Positions 1 to 6,362 of a stretch of 13,684 nucleotides of DNA are shown here, piece after piece (the stretch's first letter is position 1; the number at the start of each line of letters is the position of its first letter). The notes beneath the pieces are model-generated. The model was not told the origin of the DNA, did not search any database, and worked only from the letters and a program-made list of their open reading frames with translations. The DNA comes from an uncultured Ruminococcus sp. (GTDB lineage Bacteria > Bacillota > Clostridia > Oscillospirales > Ruminococcaceae): NCBI GenBank assembly GCA_937910385.1, contig CALEPT010000084.1, forward strand, positions 1 through 13,684, written 5' to 3'. Made by a program: the position numbers and the translations under genes.

Positions 1-27
1 GCTCGCCCGCGGGGGCTCCCCGCCGAG
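1..27. other. GC-rich hairpin at the window edge
   Basis: GCGGGG (9-14), a 3-nt loop, and CCCCGC (18-23) form a six-pair stem. CTCG (2-5) and CGAG (24-27) can add four outer pairs around a 3-nt bulge. It lies immediately before the promoter of the first gene and is much richer in G+C than its surroundings. It could be the base of a terminator for a gene outside the window, but no T-run follows it. Confidence 0.3.
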
Positions 28-30
28 TAC

Positions 31-59
31 TTGACAAGCCTGTGCAAAACAAGTATAAT
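31..59 (+). promoter_or_regulatory. Consensus sigma-A-type promoter
   Basis: TTGACA at 31-36 and TATAAT at 54-59 are separated by exactly 17 bases, so both hexamers and the spacing match the housekeeping consensus. Transcription should begin near 66. That leaves a leader of about 25 nt containing AAGGAGG (77-83), six bases before the ATG at 90. This predicts strong, largely constitutive expression of the membrane protein that follows, unless a repressor acts here. Confidence 0.8.
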
Positions 60-89
60 AATATTGCAAAATCATGAAGGAGGGATAGT

Positions 90-533
90 ATGTCGAAATC
101 CAAAAACGACAAGGAACTGGATAAAATGTACAAAGAGCTCATAGATACCAAAAACCGCGAAAATGAGGGCAACCGGCTTCTGCGCTTTTTCATCGGACTG
201 CTCATGCTTGGCGGCGGACTATTTATGATCTTCCAGAACATCAACGTTTCCAGTAATTGGGGCGGCTACTTTTTCCACATAGGCTCGTTCCACCTTGCAA
301 ACGGAATGATAATGCTTCCGGCAATAATAGGCATAGCAATGCTGTTCCTCATGCGCAGGAAGATATACGGCTGGGTAGTGCTCTCGATAGGCGTCGTGAT
401 AATCCTGCTGAGCGTTCTGCTGACAACGCATTTACAGTGGAGAACTACAAGCGCTTACGTATTTATTATAATGTTCGGAATGACTGCCGCCGGCGCAGGG
501 CTTGTGCTCCGCGAGCTGTTTCGTAAGGACTGA
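90..533 (+). CDS. Small four-helix membrane protein, function unknown
   Basis: A 147-residue protein that I do not recognise as a named family. The first 28 residues are highly charged (Lys/Glu/Asp/Asn) and should be cytoplasmic. Four hydrophobic helices follow at about 30-49, 70-88, 93-112 and 121-141, with a short basic turn (RRK, 89-91) between helices 2 and 3 and a charged C-terminus. No catalytic motif, metal-binding cysteines or signal peptidase site is visible. The start is well supported by AAGGAGG at 77-83, six bases upstream, behind a perfect promoter. It appears monocistronic: the next plus-strand material is a terminator hairpin at 635-670 and no intact gene follows. A conserved integral-membrane protein is all that can be claimed. 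Confidence 0.8.
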   Translation: MSKSKNDKELDKMYKELIDTKNRENEGNRLLRFFIGLLMLGGGLFMIFQNINVSSNWGGYFFHIGSFHLANGMIMLPAIIGIAMLFLMRRKIYGWVVLSIGVVIILLSVLLTTHLQWRTTSAYVFIIMFGMTAAGAGLVLRELFRKD

Positions 534-634
534 TAAAAAGTCTCCCCGTAACCATAATGCCTATATAGAAGTTTTAAGCGTATTATTGAGGAGGAACCTT
601 TTAAAAAAAGAGCCGCTCCTCATGCTCACGGTTC

Positions 635-670
635 AACTCCCGATACAAAGTATCGGGAGTTTGTATTTCT
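635..670 (+). terminator. Rho-independent terminator-like hairpin
   Basis: Positions 635-646 pair perfectly with 650-661 (12 pairs, core ACTCCCGATAC) around an AAA loop, followed by TTGTATTTCT. It lies about 100 bases after the stop of the 147-residue membrane protein and is the first plausible stop signal for that transcript. The downstream T-run is imperfect. A second weaker stem, TGAGGAG (587-593) with CTCCTCA (616-622), lies just before it. Confidence 0.6.
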
Positions 671-896
671 GTGCAATAATATACCGTTTTTATTTATATA
701 TGCACTCATCACGAAGCTTGTCCAAAGCTCATCGGCGCAGATCCTGCACTGCTCTGGTTTCGTATCTTATTGTGAGAAGCTGAACCTTCCCGAACACTTT
801 ACGAACAATCTAAAAATGCAAGAAACAGACGATTTTGCTATAATACATGAATATATCTACCGCATCATCACAAAGCAAAGGTTAAAATCTATGTAA
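666..896 (+). pseudogene. Possible 3' remnant of a lost gene
   Basis: The frame ending at TAA 894-896 is open back through the terminator hairpin. It reads like a genuine protein end for about its last 65 residues, with alternating helical charge patterns such as QETDDFAIIHEYIYRIITKQ. It has no supported start codon or ribosome site, since the only in-frame ATGs near the 3' end are internal-looking, and it overlaps the hairpin at 635-670. I do not recognise the family. The most economical reading is the 3' end of a gene whose beginning has been deleted, but a chance open frame is possible. Apart from this and the two hairpins, the 534-992 interval shows nothing else. Confidence 0.3.
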
Positions 897-930
897 AAAA
901 ATGAATTGCACTTGCTTTCGCATAAATAAA

Positions 931-973
931 ATGCACCCATGTTCTACACGAATGAACATGGGTGCATATTTTC
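931..973. terminator. Strong bidirectional terminator ending the cls operon
   Basis: ATGCACCCATGTTC (931-944) and GAACATGGGTGCAT (954-967) form a perfect 14-pair stem with a 9-nt loop. On the minus strand it is followed by TTTATTTATG, and on the plus strand by ATTTTC. It begins 26 bases beyond the stop codon of the cardiolipin synthase gene, so it should end the leftward five-gene operon. It can also stop any plus-strand readthrough from the left. Confidence 0.85.
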
Positions 974-992
974 TTAACAGTGAATTATGATA

Positions 993-2561
993 CTACATCA
1001 GCGGTGCAATCACCTTCATCACGCCGCCGAGCAGCTTATAGCTGAGCTTCTCATTTTTGATTGTGTCGGGCGTGACCTCCCGGCACTTTGAGAGCGTGTC
1101 CTCGAAATCCGCTTCTATATCCGCTATACAGGGCTTTTGGTACAGATATGTCCCGCACTCAAAATGGTGGTAAAGACTGCGATAATCAAGATTGATCGTT
1201 CCAACAACTGCTTTCTCATCATCGCTGACAAATACCTTTGCGTGAACCAATCCAGGGGTGTATTCATACAGCTTCACACCTGCGGTGATTAGTTCTTTGT
1301 AATGTGATTTTGCAAGCGCAAAGGCAGCTTTTTTATCAGGGATACCAGGAAGGATGAGCTTCACGTCAACGCCCCTTTGGGCAGCGAATTTCAGAGCTGT
1401 TTCAAGCTCATTATCAAGGATAAGATAGGGTGTCATGATATGTACATAGTTTTTAGCACGGTTCAGAATATCCATATATACCATCTCGCCGTCCTTATCT
1501 TTATCAAGCGGACAGTCACCAAATGGCATCGCATAGCCATCCTCCTGCGTAGTTTCATCGGGCAGTGTAAGATAGCTGTCCCACTGCGGCTCACGCTCTG
1601 TGATATTCCACATCTGCAAAAACATCAGCGTGAAGCTTTGTACAGCTTCGCCCCTGAGCATTACTGCTGTGTCCTTCCAATGTCCGAAACGCTCTATCTT
1701 ATTGATGTATTCGTCTGCCAGATTCACACCGCCGTTGAATGCCACCTTGCCGTCGATTACAAGTATTTTCCTGTGGTCACGATAGTTATAATGTGTAGAT
1801 ACAAACGGTCTGATCGGCGAAAATGCTTTGCACTTTATACCAAGCTGCTCAAGTCTTTTTGGATAATCATGAGTTAGTAGCTTTACCTCGCACATTCCGT
1901 CATACATGAAACGCACCTCAACACCCTGCTTCGCCTTTTCTGCAAGAATTGCAAGTATCCTGCCCCACATATATCCTTCTTCAACTATAAAATACTCCAA
2001 AAAAATGAATTTTTCTGCTTTTTGAAGTTCTCTCAGCATTGCTTCAAACTTATCCTCACCTAAAGGAAAGTATGTTACTTCGGTATTATCATAGATTGGA
2101 AAGCAACCGCTTCGATTAAGATAACGGCATAGATCGTCCGTACCTGACTGAACAAGTGCGGGTGCATTCATTACGCTCTCCTTTTGTGGAAGCTTATCTT
2201 TTGTATCGGAAATCAGGCTTTCTATTCGTGTGGTGATCGCTCTATGTCCGAAATTGACCTGGGTGTAATAAAGCAGTATCGTTCCCGGAACAGGGACGAG
2301 CATAATAATAAACAACCATGTCAGTTTTGCGGAGTAGTCCATTGAACAGTTAAACAAATAAAATATCATACCGATCGAAAATACCGCTTGTATTGCTTTG
2401 AAATATCTGAAATATTCGCTGAACCACCCATAAACGGATAAAACAATACAGATCTGTATGAATATAAGCACAGCGATGAGCATTATTCTACTGAAAATGA
2501 TTCTTAATAAGCCCTTTTTATGTTTTGGGATCAGTTGTAATACGTCGCCTTTATGATTCAT
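993..2561 (-). CDS. cls: Cardiolipin synthase (phospholipase D superfamily)
   Basis: A 522-residue bacterial-type cardiolipin synthase, an inner-membrane enzyme that condenses two phosphatidylglycerols into cardiolipin plus glycerol. Hydrophobic N-terminal segments at about 21-43, 54-71 and 80-99 anchor it. Both HKD catalytic motifs are complete: HRKILVID at 263-270, followed by GxVAFNGGVN, and HAKVFVSD at 440-447, followed by the usual VVGTINLD. The length is normal for the family. AAGGAGG (2572-2566) lies four bases before the ATG. It is the last gene of the leftward operon, 21 bases after the M50 protease, and is followed by a strong terminator. Placement in a two-component operon suggests cardiolipin content is raised during envelope stress. 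Changes in cardiolipin synthases are known to alter daptomycin and antimicrobial-peptide susceptibility in other Firmicutes; a link here is inference. Confidence 0.93.
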   Translation of the reverse strand: MNHKGDVLQLIPKHKKGLLRIIFSRIMLIAVLIFIQICIVLSVYGWFSEYFRYFKAIQAVFSIGMIFYLFNCSMDYSAKLTWLFIIMLVPVPGTILLYYTQVNFGHRAITTRIESLISDTKDKLPQKESVMNAPALVQSGTDDLCRYLNRSGCFPIYDNTEVTYFPLGEDKFEAMLRELQKAEKFIFLEYFIVEEGYMWGRILAILAEKAKQGVEVRFMYDGMCEVKLLTHDYPKRLEQLGIKCKAFSPIRPFVSTHYNYRDHRKILVIDGKVAFNGGVNLADEYINKIERFGHWKDTAVMLRGEAVQSFTLMFLQMWNITEREPQWDSYLTLPDETTQEDGYAMPFGDCPLDKDKDGEMVYMDILNRAKNYVHIMTPYLILDNELETALKFAAQRGVDVKLILPGIPDKKAAFALAKSHYKELITAGVKLYEYTPGLVHAKVFVSDDEKAVVGTINLDYRSLYHHFECGTYLYQKPCIADIEADFEDTLSKCREVTPDTIKNEKLSYKLLGGVMKVIAPLM

Positions 2562-2582
2562 GTGACCTCCTTATGATGGTGT

Positions 2583-3239
2583 TCAAATCCTAAGTATCGT
2601 TTCTATAAATCTTGCTGCTGCATTCAGTACAAATGAGTTCGCATACCCTAAAGGCTTAGATAAAAATCCTGTTACAACACACAGTATCAATACGATCTGC
2701 CAATATCTCTCATATTTCATATACACGCTCATTGCCCGTTTTGAAGTACACCCAAGCACCTTTGAACCGTCAAGAGGCGGTATTGGAACAAGGTTAAATA
2801 ACCCAAGTCCTATGTTTATAACTGCTGAATAATAACAAAGCTGTGCGAATACCCAAGGCAAAGTATTCTGCGTGCCAGCAAATTTTATGATAATACCTTC
2901 TATAAACAGAGATATAAATGCAAGAATAAAGTTTGCTGCGGGTCCGGCTAACGAAACGTATATGATGCCCTTTTTCTTATCTTTATAATACGAAGGATCG
3001 ATAGGTACCGGCTTTGCCCAGCCTACATGAAAAAACAACATACATAATGCACCTATCGGGTCTAAATGCTTTATCGGATTAAACGACAAGCGTCCTGCAT
3101 TTTTAGCAGTCGGATCGCCCAATTTGTATGACACCCAACCGTGTGCGCACTCATGAAACATTATAGCAAGTAATATCACAGGTGCAGTAAAAAGCAGTGA
3201 TTTTACCTCTGTTGTGATATATGAAAAAAATCCACTCAT
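2583..3239 (-). CDS. M50-family (site-2-protease-type) membrane metalloprotease
   Basis: A 218-residue polytopic membrane protein of the compact S2P/M50 group. The zinc-binding motif HECAH (29-33) lies in the first hydrophobic helix, and the second signature PIPPLDG (152-158) supplies the third ligand, Asp157. The family-typical GRLSFNPIKHLDPIG region (49-63) and the AGPAAN turn (98-103) are both present. About five to six hydrophobic segments can be counted, and there is no PDZ or CBS domain. Start support is AGAAAGG at 3254-3248, eight bases before the ATG. It sits 21 bases after the histidine kinase and 21 bases before cls. Such proteases cleave transmembrane segments, often of anti-sigma factors or signalling proteins. 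No obvious dedicated substrate is encoded beside it, though the zinc-ribbon membrane protein and the kinase are candidates. Small M50 homologues are common in Firmicutes, mostly uncharacterised. Confidence 0.88.
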   Translation of the reverse strand: MSGFFSYITTEVKSLLFTAPVILLAIMFHECAHGWVSYKLGDPTAKNAGRLSFNPIKHLDPIGALCMLFFHVGWAKPVPIDPSYYKDKKKGIIYVSLAGPAANFILAFISLFIEGIIIKFAGTQNTLPWVFAQLCYYSAVINIGLGLFNLVPIPPLDGSKVLGCTSKRAMSVYMKYERYWQIVLILCVVTGFLSKPLGYANSFVLNAAARFIETILRI

Positions 3240-3260
3240 TTTATATACCTTTCTGCCACG

Positions 3261-4310
3261 TTATTTTTTCAATTGTATCAGGAAAATTGATCCTGCGTTC
3301 TGCCTGCTTGTAACGAATATCTTGCCGCCGCACTTATCAAGTATCTCCTTGCACAGTGCCAAACCCAAGCCGTTTCCCTGTGACTGCCTTGAGCTGTCTG
3401 CCTGATAGAATTTATCGAAGATATGGCGCAGTTGTTCCTCGGTCATACCGATGCCCTCATCGCTGATATAGACCTTGTAATGATGCTCTGTACTCTCCAG
3501 CTTTATCGTAACTGTACTGCCGTTTCCCGAAAATTTTATTGCGTTGGATATAATATTTGTCCACACCTGAAAGAGCAGTGACCGTTGACCTGTATATGTC
3601 TGCTCAGGCAGATCGAGTTCAAATTCTATATTTTTGGCACTCCATTTGGGTTCGAGCATTACGATACATTCTCTGAGCTGCTCGTCAAGGCGGTATGTCA
3701 CAGGCTCGTCAAGGCTTGCCTGATTTTCCAGTTTTGACAGACGCAGGATATTGTCTGTCAGATCGTTCAGCTTTTCGATACTGAAAAAAGCCTTTCTGAT
3801 ATATTCGTCACGTTCCTCATCAGACAGACTGCTGTCCTGTAAAAGCGTAAGGTATCCGCTCAGTGTTGAAAGCGGAGTCCTGAATTCATGGGATACGTTC
3901 GCTATAAAATCATTGCGTATCATCTCTACCGAGCCAAGTTCCTGAGCCATGTAGTTAAAATTCTCGACCGCATCGGCAAGCTCTGCAATGTCTCCGCTGT
4001 ATTCAAGTCGTGCGGAATAATCTCCTTCTGCGATCTTTTTTGATGCCTTGCTTATATCACCTAAAGGCTTAAAAAAATTCCAGATGATAAAATAAGCGGC
4101 AGCAGAAGCCATTAAAAAGCATAGCCCGAATAAAATGAATATTCCAATACCCGGCAGACGTGTAACACTGCCACCAAGCTTTACAACAATATATCCCACA
4201 AGAGCAAGGATCAAAGAAAACACAATAAGTGTTATCAAAAATGAAAACATAAGTTTTCTGACCATTTTCGAGTAGCGGCGCATTTTCGTCTTATCTATTT
4301 TACGACTCAT
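3261..4310 (-). CDS. HAMP-domain sensor histidine kinase, minimal input domain
   Basis: A 349-residue membrane histidine kinase. Two transmembrane helices (about 21-46 and 54-77) are separated by only a handful of residues (about GSVTRLPG), so there is essentially no extracytoplasmic sensor. A HAMP region (about 76-128) follows, then HisKA with the phosphoacceptor His141 in NVSHEFRTPL, then HATPase_c with N box NIISNAIKF (252-260), G1 DEGIGM (284-289), F box (about 298-302) and G2 GNGLGLAL (312-319). All catalytic elements are intact. Its ATG lies inside the response regulator's 3' end (11-base overlap), implying translational coupling and a cognate pair. The architecture resembles intramembrane-sensing kinases that work with ABC transporters, although classical BceS-type kinases lack HAMP. 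The divergently encoded ABC transporter is a plausible partner, by inference. Confidence 0.92.
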   Translation of the reverse strand: MSRKIDKTKMRRYSKMVRKLMFSFLITLIVFSLILALVGYIVVKLGGSVTRLPGIGIFILFGLCFLMASAAAYFIIWNFFKPLGDISKASKKIAEGDYSARLEYSGDIAELADAVENFNYMAQELGSVEMIRNDFIANVSHEFRTPLSTLSGYLTLLQDSSLSDEERDEYIRKAFFSIEKLNDLTDNILRLSKLENQASLDEPVTYRLDEQLRECIVMLEPKWSAKNIEFELDLPEQTYTGQRSLLFQVWTNIISNAIKFSGNGSTVTIKLESTEHHYKVYISDEGIGMTEEQLRHIFDKFYQADSSRQSQGNGLGLALCKEILDKCGGKIFVTSRQNAGSIFLIQLKK

Positions 4311-4977
4311 ACTTCACCGCCCTGTACCCAAGTCCTCTGATCGTCACTATTCTAAAATCGGTATTTTTCTTGAAACGCTCACGCAGACGGCTTATATGCA
4401 CATCAAGAGTATGAGAATCGGCTACGTCATCAAATCCCCATATATCGTCAAGTATCTGCTGGCGGGTAAATATCTGCCCAGGGTAAGACAACAGCTTATA
4501 TAAAAGCTGAAACTCCTTCAGTGGAAGTATCTGTGAACCGTTTGTATCGCTGACAGTCTGCGTATCGTATTCAAGCAGGGTTTCACCAAAGGTCAGCTTT
4601 CGCTCGCTGGCACTTTTAGCGCGTCTGAGCAGTGCCGCAACACGGAAAAGCATTTCTTTTAAATCTATCGGCTTTACCATGTAATCATCTGCTCCGGATT
4701 TGAAGCCTTGTTCCTTATCGTTTATATCGCCCTTAGCGGTTATCATCAGCACAGGCATATCCATTCTACCGACACGCATCGCCTTGACAAGCTCAAATCC
4801 ACTCATACCCGGCATCATAACGTCGGAGATCATAAGATCAATGTATTCTTTTTCAAGCACGTCAAGAGCTTCTGATGCGTTTTGGGAAGGGATAGCATTG
4901 TACCCGTTCTTTATCAGAGTTCTGCAAAAGAGTCCGCAAAGCTCTTTATCATCTTCAACTACAAGTATATTGAACAT
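4300..4977 (-). CDS. OmpR/PhoB-family response regulator
   Basis: A 225-residue two-domain regulator. The receiver domain occupies about 3-115, with acidic pocket EDD (8-10), phosphoacceptor Asp52 in SDVMMPG, Thr80 and Lys102 (VKP). The C-terminal winged helix covers about 127-222, with LPLKEFQLL, SHTLDVHISRLRERF and RGLGYR typical of the OmpR class. I chose the ATG at 4977 because TGAGGTG (4990-4984) lies six bases before it. A GTG at 4986 would add three residues but overlaps that ribosome site. The gene overlaps the kinase by 11 bases and follows the VTT gene by about 50 bases. Regulators of this class bind direct repeats spaced 10-11 bp, and the control region at 5738-5797 contains exactly such an array, so autoregulation is likely. 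Confidence 0.93.
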   Translation of the reverse strand: MFNILVVEDDKELCGLFCRTLIKNGYNAIPSQNASEALDVLEKEYIDLMISDVMMPGMSGFELVKAMRVGRMDMPVLMITAKGDINDKEQGFKSGADDYMVKPIDLKEMLFRVAALLRRAKSASERKLTFGETLLEYDTQTVSDTNGSQILPLKEFQLLYKLLSYPGQIFTRQQILDDIWGFDDVADSHTLDVHISRLRERFKKNTDFRIVTIRGLGYRAVKYES

Positions 4978-5025
4978 TTTAAGCACCTCACTTTATGCTA
5001 TTTTATCATAAATCGTATCAAGAGG

Positions 5026-5709
5026 TCAAGCGTCAGTGTGAATATGTTTCCTTATATAGATCAGACCGCATACAAATGATGCCACAGACATAAGTGCAAG
5101 CAATGAAAACGGCAGGATAAAGCCCTTTGAAAAAGGATCAAGTAAATAATATCCCATAGAAGTCGCTATAGCTACACTCGGAATGATCCCGATAATGCTG
5201 CCAAACAGATACTTTCCAAAGCTGCTTCCCGAAGCCCCCATATACATACTTGCCACATCTCCCGGAACAAAATTCATCATTCTAAGAATAACGCTAAAAA
5301 AAGCAGTTCCGTTATTCTGACATTTTATTATTGCTTTGAATTTTGGGTATTTATCTACCAGTTTCTCGACATAGTCTTCACCGAGCAGTTTCCCTAAAAA
5401 ATAAGCAGTAATAAATCCAAGTATGCTGCCTGTAAGGTTGATCAAGAAAGCCAAATATTTTGGAAAAACTGCACCAACTGTTATTTGTATAGCTCTTATC
5501 GGAAATGCAACAGAAACAGTTTTAAGTAAATACATAAGCATTATAAAGCAGAATGCAGGAAACGGCTGCTCAGGCATATGCCCCTCAAGATATTCGATAG
5601 AAAAAATATTGCGGTTGATGATACATAATACCAGTATTGCTGCAAAGGTCAATGCTGATATCAGCTTCATATTCTTTTTGAAAAACGCAGCGATCTTATT
5701 CATTTGCAT
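5026..5709 (-). CDS. TVP38/TMEM64 (VTT/DedA-like) membrane protein
   Basis: A 227-residue polytopic protein of the VTT (SNARE-associated/DedA-like) superfamily. Hydrophobic segments lie at about 15-32, 50-64, 85-107, 135-150, 163-190 and 198-219. The family core is recognisable: a re-entrant region around 66-98 (PIRAIQITVGAVFP), GKLLGEDYVEKLV (106-118), and the conserved Arg-Pro-Asp pattern RMMNFVPGDVASMYMG (143-158). Members act in lipid or undecaprenyl-phosphate translocation and membrane homeostasis in other bacteria; the substrate here is unknown. It is the first gene of the leftward operon. The ATG at 5709 has only GGGGCG before it, and the predicted promoter would leave a leader of about 6 nt. 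The in-frame ATG at 5703 is an alternative start. Being co-transcribed with a two-component system and cls supports an envelope role. Confidence 0.85.
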   Translation of the reverse strand: MQMNKIAAFFKKNMKLISALTFAAILVLCIINRNIFSIEYLEGHMPEQPFPAFCFIMLMYLLKTVSVAFPIRAIQITVGAVFPKYLAFLINLTGSILGFITAYFLGKLLGEDYVEKLVDKYPKFKAIIKCQNNGTAFFSVILRMMNFVPGDVASMYMGASGSSFGKYLFGSIIGIIPSVAIATSMGYYLLDPFSKGFILPFSLLALMSVASFVCGLIYIRKHIHTDA

Positions 5710-5721
5710 CGCCCCAAATAT

Positions 5722-5742
5722 ATGATAACATCAAAACCTCAA
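5722..5742 (-). promoter_or_regulatory. Predicted activator-dependent promoter of the leftward operon
   Basis: Read on the minus strand, the outermost TTGAG (5742-5738) is followed by 10 nt and then TATCAT (5727-5722). No good -35 hexamer lies 16-18 bases upstream of that -10, as in promoters where an OmpR-type regulator substitutes for the -35. Transcription would start near 5715, only about six bases before the ATG at 5709, giving an almost leaderless mRNA. It mirrors the rightward promoter exactly. Confidence 0.55.
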
Positions 5743-5797
5743 CAAAAACTCAATTGAATCTCAACAATAATTGAGCTTGATTTGAGGAAGAATTGAG
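5738..5797. promoter_or_regulatory. Symmetric six-half-site operator in 11-bp phase
   Basis: CTCAA occurs at 5738, 5749 and 5760, and its reverse complement TTGAG at 5771, 5782 and 5793, so all six starts are exactly 11 bp apart. The array is a perfect dyad centred at 5767.5. The inner arms extend further: GAATCTCAA (5756-5764) is the complement of TTGAGATTC (5793-5801). Direct repeats at one helical turn are the typical target of OmpR/PhoB/VanR-type regulators. Three repeats face each of the two divergent operons. The regulator encoded at 4300-4977 is the obvious candidate, by inference. Confidence 0.8.
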
Positions 5798-5813
5798 ATT
5801 CGTAGTCTATTAT
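5793..5813 (+). promoter_or_regulatory. Predicted activator-dependent promoter of the rightward operon
   Basis: The rightmost TTGAG (5793-5797) is followed by 10 nt and then a -10-like TATTAT (5808-5813), with no conventional -35 at the usual distance. This half-site-to--10 spacing is identical to that on the opposite strand. Transcription would start near 5820, giving a leader of about 115 nt before the zinc-ribbon protein gene at 5935. Confidence 0.55.
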
Positions 5814-5837
5814 AGTGATGGTGACAAGTAAATGACA

Positions 5838-5921
5838 CCTGCTTCCGGCAGGCACGCTCTCCTTCTCCCCTATAAAAACTCATCCCAACCGACAAACAAG
5901 TCTGCCTGCCGAAGCATTTTT
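5838..5921 (+). promoter_or_regulatory. Leader with alternative hairpins and a terminator-like stem
   Basis: The arm 5841-5854 pairs with 5903-5915 (TGCCTGCCGAAGC) as 13 G+C-rich pairs with one bulged C, and the right arm is followed directly by ATTTTT (5916-5921). That is the form of an intrinsic terminator, though the 48-nt loop is long. A competing small hairpin, CCTGC (5838-5842) with GCAGG (5848-5852), uses the same left arm. The two folds are therefore mutually exclusive. It ends right before the ribosome site AGAGGA of the 138-residue gene. Attenuation is an inference, and I recognise no known riboswitch class. Confidence 0.45.
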
Positions 5922-5934
5922 AGAGGAACAAGTT

Positions 5935-6351
5935 ATGAAAAAAATATTTGAAAAGCTGATAAATCTTTTAAATAGGTTTATGTATGGGCGATATGGTCTT
6001 GATAAGCTGTCAGAATTTATATATTTCATTGGACTTGTGTTTGTATTGCTTTCATTTGGAGGTCGTTTCAGGCTGACATTGATAAGTGGGATCATCTTTG
6101 ATACGTTTGCCGTTTATCGTTGCCTTTCATTTGATTGGCAGGCAAGGCGAGAAGAACTCGCTTTATATTTGAAGATGCGAAACAAACTATCTGTTTTGTT
6201 GAAGTACATAAGACTAAAGTTCACTGACAGGAAACACTACAGATACTGCTTATGTAAAAGCTGTGACAAAATACTGAGAGTCCCTGCGGGCAAAGGCAAA
6301 GTAATGGCTACTTGCCCTGTATGCGGAAGAAAGTATAAAATTAAAAGCTGA
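5935..6351 (+). CDS. Two-helix membrane protein with C-terminal zinc ribbon
   Basis: A 138-residue protein, first gene of the rightward operon. An amphipathic N-terminus containing FMYGRYGLDKLSEF (15-28) leads into two hydrophobic segments at about 28-42 and 46-61. A basic, helical stretch (70-103) follows, then a probable zinc ribbon with Cys107-x2-Cys110 and Cys127-x2-Cys130, plus an extra Cys105. The ribbon should face the cytoplasm. Proteins starting with this MYGRYG-type segment recur in Firmicutes, but I know no assigned function. GAGGA (5923-5927) supports the ATG at 5935. The stop overlaps the ribosome site of the ABC transporter gene 11 bases later, indicating coupled expression. It may be a sensor, adaptor or regulator subunit for that transporter, or a target of the M50 protease; both are guesses. 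Confidence 0.75.
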   Translation: MKKIFEKLINLLNRFMYGRYGLDKLSEFIYFIGLVFVLLSFGGRFRLTLISGIIFDTFAVYRCLSFDWQARREELALYLKMRNKLSVLLKYIRLKFTDRKHYRYCLCKSCDKILRVPAGKGKVMATCPVCGRKYKIKS

Positions 6352-6362
6352 GGAGAAATTGT

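Noticed and set aside
611..661. GGTTCAACTCC at 630-640 looks like the T-loop of a tRNA, perhaps an integration site.
   Set aside because: The flanking bases cannot form a T stem, and there is no anticodon arm or acceptor stem. The bases are better explained by the terminator hairpin.
4978..4986. GTG at 4986 as the start of the response regulator.
   Set aside because: It overlaps the ribosome site TGAGGTG that is ideally spaced from the ATG at 4977, and the receiver domain starts directly after that ATG.
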